A stretch of 64,000 bases of DNA, taken from contig NZ_CP089980.1 of assembly GCF_021389955.1 (NCBI RefSeq), positions 5,451,001 to 5,515,000 on the forward strand, in the 5' to 3' direction. Both the position numbers and the translations under genes were made by a program. The stretch comes from Fulvivirga maritima (GTDB taxonomy: Bacteria; Bacteroidota; Bacteroidia; Cytophagales; Cyclobacteriaceae). The notes under the pieces are model-generated. The model searched no databases, was not told the origin of the DNA, and worked only from the letters and a program-made list of their open reading frames with translations. Shown piece after piece: positions 6,386-15,470 of this stretch; the first letter of the stretch is position 1; every line of letters begins with the position of its first letter.

Positions 6386-8293
6386 GTGTGCCCTGCATGG
6401 GCATCAGGTATCGAAGATACCAAATTATTCCAGAGGGTGAAAGTCCCTTATGCGCGGGAGTCGTGTCCCGAAGCATTAGCAAGTCGCAAGGTGGTTTGTC
6501 GTGAGGCATGCACTGAAGGAAGCGAGACTGCAAATCCCGGTTCCAACGAACAGGAACTGGATACTGAGGCTGCATGAGTCGGATGAGGTAGCACATCATA
6601 CTGACGTCCAAAAGTGGTTATCCACTCAGCACCTATGCAGTAGATCCGGTGGATATTGGGAGAAGGAATATGCCCTTACCTGGGGAGGTCTTCCGCCATC
6701 GAGAATGATGGAAGAAGTCAGCAGAGGTCATAGTAGTTATTGGTAACGAGCCTTGAAAACAAGGAGGTCTCATCAGGTAATGAAGGACCAAACATTGAAT
6801 CGTGTCCTAATTCGATTAGGAATACTGGGCTTTGAGCCAGTATAGCCTATTCTTAAGCAGACAGAAGGAAAAAGTAAATGATAGCAGAAATTCTACAACC
6901 CAAAAATCTCTACAAAGCACACCGAAAGGTGGTGCTTAATAAAGGAGCTGCAGGTGTGGATAACATGACTGTTAATGAACTGAAGAAATATCTTAAGGCT
7001 CACCAAACAGACATTCTCATGAGCATTCTACAGGGGAAATATGTACCTAATGCTATCAAAGGGGTAACAATACCCAAAGGAAATGGTAAAACCAGAATGC
7101 TGGGGATACCTACCGTAACAGACCGATGGCTGCAACAAGCAGTTAGCCAACAATTAGCCAAAAGGTTTGAACTTCAGTTTGAACCCTACAGCTATGGATT
7201 TAGGCCGAAGAAAAACCTGCAACAAGCCGTACTACAAGCCAGAAAATACATCAACCATGGATATCAGGATATTGTAGATATCGACTTGAAAGCATTTTTC
7301 GATGAAGTAAGCCATCATAAACTCTTACAACTTATCTACCACAAAGTTAAATGCCCTACTACCCTATGGCTGATCCGCAAATGGCTACGTGCACCGATCC
7401 TTATTAAGGGAAAGTTGTATAAGCGCAGAAATGGAGCGAAGCGGAATTCATGAACACCATATAAAATGAATACGTGTGAATAAAAGGAATGCCACAAGGT
7501 AGCCCTTTAAGTCCTCTACTGTCTAATATTATGTTGGATGTACTGGACAAATACCTGAAGAAAAGAGGACTGAAATACGTTCGATACGCCGATGACTTTA
7601 GTATTTATACCACGTCAAAAACGGAAGCTCGAAAAGCAGGTAATATAGTGTATATGTTCTTAAAATATAAGCTAGCATTACCTATAAACCGAGAAAAGAG
7701 TAGCATATGCAGGCCTCATAACTTCAAGATTTTAGGGTATGCCTTTGTGCCTACCTACAAAAAGGGAGAGAAAGGTAAGTACCAAATGGTAGTCAATAAG
7801 TCAGGGTGGGAAACCCTGAAACGTAAGCTCAAGGCTTGTTCCAAAAAGACCAAACCTTACAGCTTAGCTGAAAGATTAGTCCAAATAAAGCAAGTATTCA
7901 CCGGATGGCTACAACACTACCGGTTGGCTAGTATACAAGCCAAGGTGAAGGAACTTGACGAATGGCTTCGCAACAGGCTGAGATACTGTATTTGGCACGA
8001 CTGGAAAAAGCTGGAGCGGAAACGCAAAAACCTCATCCGATTAGGAGTGAAACAGGGACAAGCTTACGCTTGGAGTAGAACCAGAATGGGTGGATGGGCA
8101 GTAGCTCAAAGCCCCATATTGAGGACTACTATCACCATATCACGACTAAGAAAGAAAGGTTATGAAAGCATGCTGGATTATTACCTAAAACTTCAACCAG
8201 AGATTCAATGAACCGCCCGGTACGAGAACCGTACGCCGGGTGGTGTGTGAGGCGCACCGTGAGCTTATGGCTCACGGCCGTCTACACGATTAT
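6386..8293 (+). ncRNA. Group II intron (ribozyme) with split RT/maturase ORF
   Basis: The 5' end begins GTGTGCCCTGCATGGGCATC followed by the CCAGAGGGTGAAAGTCCCT element typical of domain I. Domain V is the hairpin at about 8212-8246 (ACCGCCCGGTACG / CGTACGCCGGGTGGT) and domain VI the CCGTGAGC / GCTCACGG hairpin near 8257-8277. The 3' end is at 8290 or 8293 (CTACACGAT / TAT). Total length is about 1.9 kb. Sequence 6386-6877 is structured intron RNA with no separate gene. It lies just 10 bp from the stop of the convergent FtsX gene and after the DinB-like cassette. Confidence 0.9.
6878..8211 (+). pseudogene. Group II intron reverse transcriptase/maturase, split by 53-bp insertion
   Basis: Part 1 (6878-7453) holds RT motifs 0-3: VTIPKGNGKTRMLGIPTV, YGFRPKKNLQQA and DIDLKAFFDEV (first catalytic Asp). 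Part 2 (7489-8211) continues with MPQGSPLSPLLSNIML, the YADD active site and maturase domain X ending QPEIQ. No HNH endonuclease domain follows. The two parts are in different frames, separated by an insertion at about 7431-7483 inside KRRNG-MPQG; removing it restores the usual protein of about 430 residues. Both fragments keep coding quality, so the break looks recent. Domains V and VI seem intact, so splicing with maturase supplied in trans is possible. Confidence 0.9.
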
Positions 8294-8302
8294 GTCCTTT
8301 CA

Positions 8303-10726
8303 TCATTCTGTCCTTAGCATATCTGCTGGATTGACGTTATTACCTTTGATCAAACTTACACAGATGCCTGAAATTGTAACCAGGCCAACGATCAGTATTG
8401 ACGTAGTAGAAATAAACCAACCAATATCAATTCTATATGCGAATTGATCTAGCCATACATTTCCCAACTGCCAAGCGAAAGGCGTAGCTACAGTAAACGA
8501 TGCCAGCACTAGAAATAAGAATTCCTTACCAAGGAGTATTGTTATTGAACTTGTTCCAGCGCCAAGGATTTTTCTGATACCTATTTCTTTTGCTCTTTGT
8601 TCTAAAGTCAAGCTTGAGATAGAATATAGTCCAATACCAGCCAAAAGGACGGAAATCAAACAAAAAAGATTAGTCATCTTTCCAATCGTTCTTTCTTGAT
8701 AAAAAAGTTGGGCGAACTGTTCGTCCATAAATTTGTAATCAAAACTAGTATTTGGATTCAAATCTGAAAATTGAGCTTGAACGGCAGCTAAGCCTTCGAC
8801 TTCGTTCAATTTTACTAACACTCTTTTTGCATCATATCCGAATTGGCTATTATTAGAGATGACAAGCGGCTCAATACTCTTTTGTATTCCTGCAAAATGA
8901 AAATTCTTAACTATTCCTATTATCTCATACTTATCATCAAAAGCATATAATAATTTACCCAATGCCATTTGTGGAGATTTGAATCCAATACTATATATAA
9001 ATGATTCATTTACCAGAACCTGTTCATTACCTTTAATTTTTTCGGTTGATTGGGCGAAATCAGTACCCTCCAAAAATTTAAGGTCGAGTAATGTGGCGAA
9101 GTCGTTGTCAGCTTCGAAAAAATTGAAATTCGCTTCAATTTTTTCAGCATTTTGAAAGACCCAACCCAACTGATAATTAGTATTCAGATTGCCAGGATCT
9201 GAATTTGCCGATGCAATAGAAACATTTTTGATTGAACTATTCTGCTCGAGTTGGTCTTTGAAAACGGTCATTTTGGAGTCGGCCATTGACCCTTCAGGAA
9301 CATCGATCACCAATACTTTGCTGCTGTTAAAACCCAAATTTTTATTCTCTAGAAACTGTATTTGATAATACACTGTCAAAGAGAAAAACACTAATAGCGT
9401 GGTACATAAAAATTGAACCCCCAATAAACTCCTTCTGAATGTAGCACTCCCTTTAGGAGTAATTGTTCCAGTCATCATATGCAGTGTTTTATTGCCAACT
9501 AAAAAAGTGACTGGATATAAAATGGCAATTGATGTTGTGCCTAATATAATTACTGAAATGAACATCAATATTCGGGTGTTAAACAAAGAGGTTAACCCAA
9601 TAGCATTATTTGTCAACTCATTTACAACGGGAACAAAGTAGGTAAATAGAACTATAGACATCATCAAAACGGCGAGTGATAAGAATAGCATTTCACTAAC
9701 TATTTTTTTGAGAATCACTTTTTTACTTGCTCCGAAATGCTTTCTGATACTGATTTCTCTTATTCTTTCTGTATAATATGAGGCTGTATAATTCCCGTAA
9801 TTAAAAACGACTATAAGGAAAATAATAACCCCTACAATTATCAAAATATTGATATAAACGATATTGCCTTTTGGTGTGTCTGAAAGTATAGGTTTCTCGA
9901 AATGAATACCAGATAACACTTGAGGGTACATGTGAACTTCACTTTTCAAATCGTAGTCGGACATCATAAAATTTTCCGTCTTAGCCTTCACGACCTTGTT
10001 TAGCTTAGATTGAAAATCTTTAATATCCGAATCTTCTCTTAGCAATACATATGTATAGGCCGCTGGATTTCCCCAATCTGAATTTCCATTGGAAAAGGAG
10101 AATCCTTCTGAAAAATCGAAAGAGGTCAATGCCTCATAATATAAGTCTGACTCCTTTGGTAGGTCTCTTATAACTCCTGTTACTTTGTAGGTTAGGTTAT
10201 CAAGGATGAGCACTTTATTAAGAGGGAAGACATCACCAAAATACTTACGAGCCAATGATTCTGTAATGACAATTGATTGAGGGGTACTCAGAGCTTTTGA
10301 TGGATTACCTTGAATGAAATGATGGTCGAAAACACTAAATATTTCTTGTTCTGTTCTAAATATATGGTTGCCTTTGTATTGCTTAATGTCTCCAGATTTG
10401 TATTTTACTCCTACATCCCCTTTGAATGGAAAAATCCTTGCCGCTTGCTCAACTTCAGGGAAATCATTTTTCAAAGTATGAGCTAAACCAATAAAGTTAT
10501 CTGCAGTTCGCAAATCACTTCCTGAATTGGTTTTCACCTGCAAGATCATTCTGTAGGTTCTATCCTTGTTAGGTTGGTGTTGATCAAAACTTAATTCATG
10601 ATTCAGATAGACAGCTATTAATAATATACAGGCGATTCCAGCACTTAATCCAGCCAAATTTATAGCACTATTGAACCCTCTTTTTTTTAAGCTTCGCAAG
10701 AAAATTTTAAAATCAATTTTCGACAT
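8303..10726 (-). CDS. ABC transporter permease, MacB/FtsX type
   Basis: 807 residues from the ATG at 10724-10726 (MSKIDFKIFLRSLKKRG), preferred over the ATG 27 bp upstream because the family starts with this amphipathic helix. Order: TM1 (INLAGLSAGIACILLIAVYL), MacB-type periplasmic core, an FtsX block of three TMs around residues 280-420, a second periplasmic domain, and a final FtsX block containing EQRAKEIGIRKILGA. This duplicated layout is typical of Bacteroidota FtsX permeases, which work with a LolD-like ATPase and move lipids, peptides or drugs or act as mechanotransmitters. No ATPase gene is adjacent. The group II intron ends 10 bp beyond its stop. Confidence 0.9.
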   Translation of the reverse strand: MSKIDFKIFLRSLKKRGFNSAINLAGLSAGIACILLIAVYLNHELSFDQHQPNKDRTYRMILQVKTNSGSDLRTADNFIGLAHTLKNDFPEVEQAARIFPFKGDVGVKYKSGDIKQYKGNHIFRTEQEIFSVFDHHFIQGNPSKALSTPQSIVITESLARKYFGDVFPLNKVLILDNLTYKVTGVIRDLPKESDLYYEALTSFDFSEGFSFSNGNSDWGNPAAYTYVLLREDSDIKDFQSKLNKVVKAKTENFMMSDYDLKSEVHMYPQVLSGIHFEKPILSDTPKGNIVYINILIIVGVIIFLIVVFNYGNYTASYYTERIREISIRKHFGASKKVILKKIVSEMLFLSLAVLMMSIVLFTYFVPVVNELTNNAIGLTSLFNTRILMFISVIILGTTSIAILYPVTFLVGNKTLHMMTGTITPKGSATFRRSLLGVQFLCTTLLVFFSLTVYYQIQFLENKNLGFNSSKVLVIDVPEGSMADSKMTVFKDQLEQNSSIKNVSIASANSDPGNLNTNYQLGWVFQNAEKIEANFNFFEADNDFATLLDLKFLEGTDFAQSTEKIKGNEQVLVNESFIYSIGFKSPQMALGKLLYAFDDKYEIIGIVKNFHFAGIQKSIEPLVISNNSQFGYDAKRVLVKLNEVEGLAAVQAQFSDLNPNTSFDYKFMDEQFAQLFYQERTIGKMTNLFCLISVLLAGIGLYSISSLTLEQRAKEIGIRKILGAGTSSITILLGKEFLFLVLASFTVATPFAWQLGNVWLDQFAYRIDIGWFISTTSILIVGLVTISGICVSLIKGNNVNPADMLRTE

Positions 10727-10753
10727 AAGATTAGGTTTTATTGGACATAACAA

Positions 10754-11054
10754 AATAGTATTTTATATAATGTTTGCATAAAAATAATGAATGAATAAGT
10801 GACATCCTATCCGGCAAATATTATATAAAATTCAGTTGGACTACGCCTCCCCCTCAGGCTATGGGCATGCCAGTGCGCTTGGTTAGCTCTGGGAAGTGAT
10901 TCTGGAGTTCGATAATAGGGTATTTGGGTTCTTTGAGATACATCATTCGATAATATTTATAATTTACAATGTAGACTAGACATAGTTTTCCCTGCCAATA
11001 CATTAGCCATTAGCTCATAAAACAACAAGTCAAAGAACATGCACTATGCCCAGG
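10754..11054. other. Intergenic stretch with no gene seen
   Basis: About 300 bp between the FtsX start and the IS91-type remnant. No ORF of coding quality and no tRNA-like fold was recognised. It may include the promoter of the FtsX gene and the decayed end of the IS91-like element. Confidence 0.5.
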
Positions 11055-11323
11055 CTATACAGGGTCCAGAATGGTTTTTGGCTCCATGATACCCTTTCTA
11101 CATTCAGTACATTTATTGAGATCTTTCCCCTGTAATATTTCCCAAACTGTGCTGGCAGATAATCCCCTAAACAAAGCCGTATGTAATGACTTTCCGATCA
11201 GTGAATAGCATTTCTCCAGCTTCTCTTTATTCACCGAGGCCAACAAACCATAATATCGTATATTGTAAACCCCACTTGGTAACACATGATGCATAAACCT
11301 GTTAATAAAATCATCGGCTTCTA
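11055..11323 (-). pseudogene. IS91-family transposase, C-terminal remnant
   Basis: The frame reads EADDFINRFMHHVLPSGVYN then IRYYGLLASVNKEKLEKCYS, matching the conserved C-terminal block of Y2/IS91 transposases (FIxRFxxHVLPxGFxxIRYYG). The tail keeps a zinc-finger-like CTECRKG. The catalytic Y2 region and zinc-binding N-terminus are absent: the frame stops at about 11323, right beside a strong hairpin (11327-11358). This is a dead fragment of a rolling-circle-type element. Confidence 0.82.
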
Positions 11324-11326
11324 GTT

Positions 11327-11358
11327 ATCCTTAGTCCTACCGAAGGGTGACTAAGGAT
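11327..11358. repeat. Perfect 10-bp-stem hairpin at the IS91 remnant boundary
   Basis: ATCCTTAGTC and GACTAAGGAT form a perfect stem around a 12-nt loop. It begins 4 bp from the point where transposase homology stops. It could mark the recombination point, or be a repeat hairpin unrelated to the IS. Confidence 0.65.
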
Positions 11359-11481
11359 TTATTAATGACAAGGAGTGTCTCTGAAACGGCAAATATGCCC
11401 TTTGCAAGTAATTATGTAAGCCGATTATTGGGCCTAGCCCCTGTTACCTTCTTTTACACTATGATATCTTAATCACAAATT

Positions 11482-11650
11482 TGTATTCATGAATACTACT
11501 TGTGCATTGTAGCCTCATACATCCACTTATTTTATTCCGAGCAAAAGCTCTTGCTCATGGTAGGTCGTAGGACCGCTGCGCTTAACCTACGACCAGAGGA
11601 TTTTAGGACGTAGGATCGGTTCGCTTAACCTACGACCAGTGAGGTTATTC
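11482..11650. repeat. Repeat B with two R1 hairpins
   Basis: The segment with TGCATTGTAGCCTCATACAT and TTATTTTATTC ending in R1 hairpins (11563-11594, 11606-11637) recurs at 12910-13027 and, decayed, at about 13785-13870. The 11324-11732 gap is otherwise unassigned. Confidence 0.75.
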
Positions 11651-11651
11651 A

Positions 11652-11733
11652 TGAGCATCTTTACCTAACCCGCCAGAGGCCTCGGAAATAGTCGTCACAC
11701 GGCAAGAGCCGAGCGACTGTTGAGAGGCAAAAT
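11652..11733 (-). repeat. Cassette-end hairpin, copy 1 (attC-like)
   Basis: Shares GCATCTTTACCTAACC and GCCAGAGGCCTC with 12281-12350, then an inner stem AGTCG / CGACT. On the minus strand it directly follows the stop codon of the 73-residue gene and ends in GTTAGGT, which fits the integron core-site consensus GTTRRRY. No known attC family is claimed. Confidence 0.5.
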
Positions 11734-11954
11734 TAACCTGCTAACCGTTCAATTATATCCAATAAGAACATAATTAAGAACATGAGACCAAGACCACTCA
11801 CTCCAATTATCCTGATTATGACACTTCTAAGGTGAATTTCATCTATCTTTTCTCCTTCATCAAAATTATTTTTATAATCCTCATAATGACGTAATAAACC
11901 AATTACACTAACAATAGTTATTATAACAGCTAAAAACGGAGCAATTACCCACAT
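11733..11954 (-). CDS. Small membrane protein, two TM helices
   Basis: 73 residues: TM1 VIAPFLAVIITIVSVIGLL, a short charged loop (RHYEDYKNNFDEGEKIDEIH), TM2 IIGVSGLGLMFLIMFLLDII. It starts 4 bp after the stop of an upstream N-terminally truncated frame (11959-12144) and its own stop touches an attC-like hairpin. The family is unknown. A two-TM protein next to the C-terminal end of another ORF could be an immunity protein, but this rests on context only. Confidence 0.6.
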   Translation of the reverse strand: MWVIAPFLAVIITIVSVIGLLRHYEDYKNNFDEGEKIDEIHLRSVIIRIIGVSGLGLMFLIMFLLDIIERLAG

Positions 11955-11958
11955 AAAA

Positions 11959-12144
11959 TTACTTTTCTTCTATTGACCCTATTAATTCACCTGCTCCCTT
12001 GGAAACAGCGTGTCCAGTGACATTACTTCCTAAATCTGACAATTCTTCGCTTACCCACTGTGAAACTAATTTAGAGGATATTTTCGGTAAGGTAACAATA
12101 GTAATTGCAGAAGTTGAGACCTTCAACCCAGCCCGAACAAACTT
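11959..12144 (-). pseudogene. N-terminally truncated ORF fragment
   Basis: Open frame of 61 codons with no ATG in a suitable place: VSTSAITIVTLPKISSKL ... GSNVTGHAVSKGAGELIGSI then EEK and a stop. The composition (VTGHAVSKGAGELIGS) resembles a glycine-rich helix near the end of a secreted toxin or colicin-like domain. It abuts the two-TM gene downstream. A TTG start (LKVST) is possible. Confidence 0.45.
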
Positions 12145-12280
12145 TCAAACAATCGCTTGGCTCCAGCCGAGTGATTATTATGCTTTACGCCTTTGGCCGA
12201 TATTGCACTGACCGTTCAAAACATAAGATGGAATGTGCAAAGTCTGACTTAACCTAATTGTTAGCCTTTATAATGCAAAT

Positions 12281-12350
12281 GCATCTTTACCTAACCGGCC
12301 AGAGGCCTCAGTAATTGTCGTTACGTGGCTGAGGAGAGCGACAGTTGGAA
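12281..12350 (-). repeat. Cassette-end hairpin, copy 2 (attC-like)
   Basis: Second copy of the 11652-11733 element. Here the inner stem is TGTCG / CGACA instead of AGTCG / CGACT, a compensated base-pair change. The pair flanks a unit of about 630 bp. Confidence 0.5.
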
Positions 12351-12419
12351 AAGCTTCTACCAAATAAATACATCAATGTCTCCTTTCGTACCAATGACAG
12401 TATAAGCAAATAGTACATA

Positions 12420-12892
12420 ATATGTAAAGGTCAAAACAATTGAGATCTATTTAAATCATGAATCCGTACCGATCGTCTACACTTCGACACGGCTCAGTGT
12501 GACTTTGTAGGTAGGGAGCCACACCTTCCCTATCTGGTAATTACGAGGAAGATATGACGAAGTAATCTTGAAGCTATGAAATACTTCATTTCGACTGACT
12601 GAAAAAGCAACTTCGAGATTGCTTCACTACACTTCGTTTCGATCGCTATGACCATTATAAGTACAATCATCATTTATCGTCATCCCGGCCGCAACGAAGT
12701 GAAGAGCCGGGATCTCGCTGTTCGGATAACACTATCTGATCAGTAAGATTCCTGATATCATTGCGCTATGCTCCATGATTCAGGAATGACGGCTTTTATT
12801 TGCTAATTCGCGTATCTGAAAGCCTGCTTTTCACAATTGGTCGTAGCATCCGTTACGATCCATATATTGCTTGAGCATCCGCTCCAATTCCT
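12420..12892. repeat. 473-bp direct repeat, copy 1
   Basis: Nearly identical to 13030-13502 at a constant 610-bp offset. Contains, in order, a hairpin of family R3 (12475-12503, TCTACACTTCGACACGGCTC), CCCTATCTGGTAATTACGAG, an R2 hairpin (12681-12716, CATCCCGGCC...GCCGGGATC) and an R4 hairpin (12746-12792, AGATTCCTGAT...ATTCAGGAAT). No ORF of coding quality. Confidence 0.85.
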
Positions 12893-13029
12893 TTCTTTAA
12901 GCGGAAACTTCTATTCATGAAATACTGCCTGTGCATTGTAGCCTCATACATCCACTTATTTTATTCAAAGCCAATACTCTTGATTATGTTAGGTCGTAGG
13001 ACCGCTGCGCTTAACCTACGACCAGAGGG

Positions 13030-13502
13030 ATATGTAAAGGTCAAAACAATTGAGATCTATTTAAATCATGAATCAGTACCGATCGTCTACACTTCGACGC
13101 GGCTCAGTGTGACTTTGTAGGTGGGGAGCCACTCCTTCCCTATCTGGTAATTACGAGGAAGATATGAGGAAGTAATCTTGAAATTATAGAAGAAGGACTG
13201 CTCTGGTCTACAGAGGCAAGGTCGAGATTGCTTCACTACACTTCGTTTCGATCTCAATGACCATTATTAAGTACTATCATCATTTATCGTCATCCCGGCC
13301 GCAACGAAGTGAAGAGCCGGGATCTCGCTGTTCAGATAACACTATCTGATCAGTGAGATTCCTGATATCATTGCGCTATGCTCCATGATTCAGGAATGAC
13401 GGCTTTTATTTGCTAATTCGCGTATCTGAAAGTCTGCTTTTCACAATTGGTCGTAGCATCCGTTACGATCCATATATTGCTTGAGCATCCGCTCAAATTC
13501 CT
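13030..13502. repeat. 473-bp direct repeat, copy 2
   Basis: Second copy, starting directly after an R1 hairpin (12992-13023). Divergence is limited to scattered substitutions and one more variable stretch of about 40 bp near 13185-13225, so the duplication is fairly recent or is being homogenised. The whole 12230-13950 stretch is repeats plus one gene remnant. Confidence 0.85.
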
Positions 13503-13617
13503 AAATGGCACAAGTGCACACTTGAGCCAGAGTTTTATAATCTTAGGCCAGAGTGAGATCGCTATGCTTAACCTACGACCAGTGGAAGAATTTCTCACAA
13601 TCAGTTTAAGTACCATT

Positions 13618-13722
13618 TTACTTGTCTTCAATAAATAAATCAACTGTTATTCTTGTCATATCTACAGTTGTTCTTCCATCTCCAATTACCTCTACTGGCA
13701 TAATTGCATAATCAAAGTATGG
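13618..13722 (-). pseudogene. Orphan C-terminal gene fragment
   Basis: A short frame reads PYFDYAIMPVEVIGDGRTTV then DMTRITVDLFIEDK and a stop. It has no start codon and is embedded in repeats. The pattern is protein-like rather than random, but no family is recognised. Confidence 0.35.
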
Positions 13723-13956
13723 TCATAGCATTCGTAAAAACTTCCCCCACCCCTTTCACTAACATTTATGAAATCCTAATTCAGCATTGTCGGTTTAGAC
13801 GCTCAATTATCTTATTCAGAGCAAATGCTCTTGTTCATAATAGATCGTGGTTCAGCTCCGCTTACCTAAGAATAGTTGAGGAAGGTTGAAAGCGATCGAA
13901 TAAAATGAAGGACTTTTATAATGGATAAGACAAAAATTTACAGCTATTACATCCAT

Positions 13957-14688
13957 TTAAGAGGTCAAGGATATTAATTTTTTTAGTGAACGCTTCACTC
14001 TGTCTGAGGCACTCTTTTCCAACATTAATTCCGCCTTTTGATGCATTCCTTTATAATTTGCATTAGGATGAGCTTCAATTAACTCAGGAAAATATATATC
14101 TATTCCTTCAGCCAACTTATCAAGGCCCTCTTTAGTAAATGCATTTTCATAATTTATGAGAGATAGATAAATGGTATAATTATTTACAAGGCTGCCTACA
14201 TTCGTTTTTAGACTGTTCTTTACCTCTGCAGATGATGGATCGTCTGCGGTTTCCAATATGAGCTCATTACCTAAGTTAAAGTAACGGAGTTGGAGTCCTA
14301 ATCCAAATTGATAAACTGCCAACATTTCCTCCTCATACATATAATGATCTTTCCTATCGAGTTGATCATAAATATCAGCCATATCTCTCCACTGATTGAA
14401 AAACTTCTCTCCTACTTCATTTCTGTGCTTGAGACCTAACTCTTCATCATCTAATATTACCTTGAAATTACCTTCATCAGTAAGCTTTTCAACAATAATC
14501 CTAGTATCCGGATCATCTAATGTAGGAAGCTTTTCATCTTCCTCATAGCCATAATTAAGGTCAAGTACCACCTTATTATAATCTTCTAAAGTCCAGTACC
14601 TTTTATCAAGGGGATAATCATGTTTTTCACTACAATTGGTGAGGGCAAAACAAATTGATATAAATAATAAGTACTTAATTTTTCTCAT
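13957..14688 (-). CDS. Hypothetical lipoprotein
   Basis: 243 residues with a signal peptide MRKIKYLLFISICFALTNC whose lipobox (ALTNC) places the acylated Cys at residue 19. The mature part is acidic and helical and includes QLDRKDHYMYEEEMLAVYQF and a Lys/Arg-rich C-terminus (SASDRVKRSLKKLISL). No motif recognised. Its start overlaps the 3' end of the 14675-15376 gene by 14 bp, so the two are translationally coupled and probably function together at the envelope. Confidence 0.8.
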   Translation of the reverse strand: MRKIKYLLFISICFALTNCSEKHDYPLDKRYWTLEDYNKVVLDLNYGYEEDEKLPTLDDPDTRIIVEKLTDEGNFKVILDDEELGLKHRNEVGEKFFNQWRDMADIYDQLDRKDHYMYEEEMLAVYQFGLGLQLRYFNLGNELILETADDPSSAEVKNSLKTNVGSLVNNYTIYLSLINYENAFTKEGLDKLAEGIDIYFPELIEAHPNANYKGMHQKAELMLEKSASDRVKRSLKKLISLTS

Positions 14689-15376
14689 TAAAATAAATTT
14701 TAGGCTTCTTAAACTCGGCTAGCAAATCTAGTAAACTATCCACTCTTTCCTCATACCTCTTCTGCTCACTTAAAACATAACTATGAAAAGTTTCATAATC
14801 ATATTCGTCTTGAAACTTTTGCTCATCAAGATCACATTCTCTTATGATTGATCTTATTTTATCAGATTCAATATCAAGAAGTTCAGACACTTTCTCCTTT
14901 GCTTTCCTTACAAATAATTCAGTTATTTTTATATGATATTTTTCATGAGTCAGCAACTCTTGGCTATTAGAATTCTTTTTATATACAAATGATCGAGACG
15001 GATGAAATAAAGATTGAATACGAACAAAGTTGTCCTGGATTTCATAATCTATTGAAGTATATACATAGGCAAACCTTTCGCTACCATATAAAGACTTTTT
15101 GAAAAATTCTAACCCTCTGAAGTTTTTAAATGTGATTTCATCATACTTGTCGAAGGTCATTGGCCCTTCATAATCCAAATAATTTGTATGACTCAAAATC
15201 CCTACTCCCGAAATCAAAATAACAGCAAATATCACATTATACTTTAAAAAACGTCTCAAACTCTTAAATGAGACTTTATGGCCTTTCCTATATTCTTTAA
15301 TTAATATGACTATTAACTCAATAAGGGGAATGGAATACAGACATATTCCCAATAAAAAAATTAAACCAACATTCAT
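14675..15376 (-). CDS. Membrane protein with DUF922-like HExxH-type motif
   Basis: 233 residues. Two TM helices near the N-terminus (LIFLLGICLYSIPLIELIVI and VIFAVILISGVGILS) and a soluble domain with LLTHEKYHIKITELFVRKA at about residues 144-162. This matches the HExxHFDI-type signature of DUF922 putative zinc proteases. A following EYDYETFHSYVLSEQKRYEE fits the family's downstream helix. Proteolytic activity is inferred, not shown. Overlaps the lipoprotein gene 13957-14688 by 14 bp. Confidence 0.72.
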   Translation of the reverse strand: MNVGLIFLLGICLYSIPLIELIVILIKEYRKGHKVSFKSLRRFLKYNVIFAVILISGVGILSHTNYLDYEGPMTFDKYDEITFKNFRGLEFFKKSLYGSERFAYVYTSIDYEIQDNFVRIQSLFHPSRSFVYKKNSNSQELLTHEKYHIKITELFVRKAKEKVSELLDIESDKIRSIIRECDLDEQKFQDEYDYETFHSYVLSEQKRYEERVDSLLDLLAEFKKPKIYFNEKN

Positions 15377-15470
15377 AGAATCTAAAAAATCAAATAAAGC
15401 AGCACTATTTTAGTAAAACCACTTATAACCAGCCTCTAAACTACAATTCTTATTACTAGTATTAAATAAA

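Noticed and set aside
6233-6577. 114-codon plus-strand ORF
   Set aside because: Starts in the upstream region of the DinB-like gene and runs into group II intron RNA domain I, so it is a chance frame.
8208-8447. 79-codon plus-strand ORF after the RT
   Set aside because: Covers intron domains V and VI and the end of the FtsX gene on the other strand.
12420-13502. Pair of terminal repeats of a transposon
   Set aside because: Direct, not inverted; the 137-bp spacer holds only repeats and no transposase.
13413-13643. Paired ORFs on both strands in the repeat region
   Set aside because: Composed of REP hairpins and repeat B; frames are not kept between the two copies of the 473-bp repeat.
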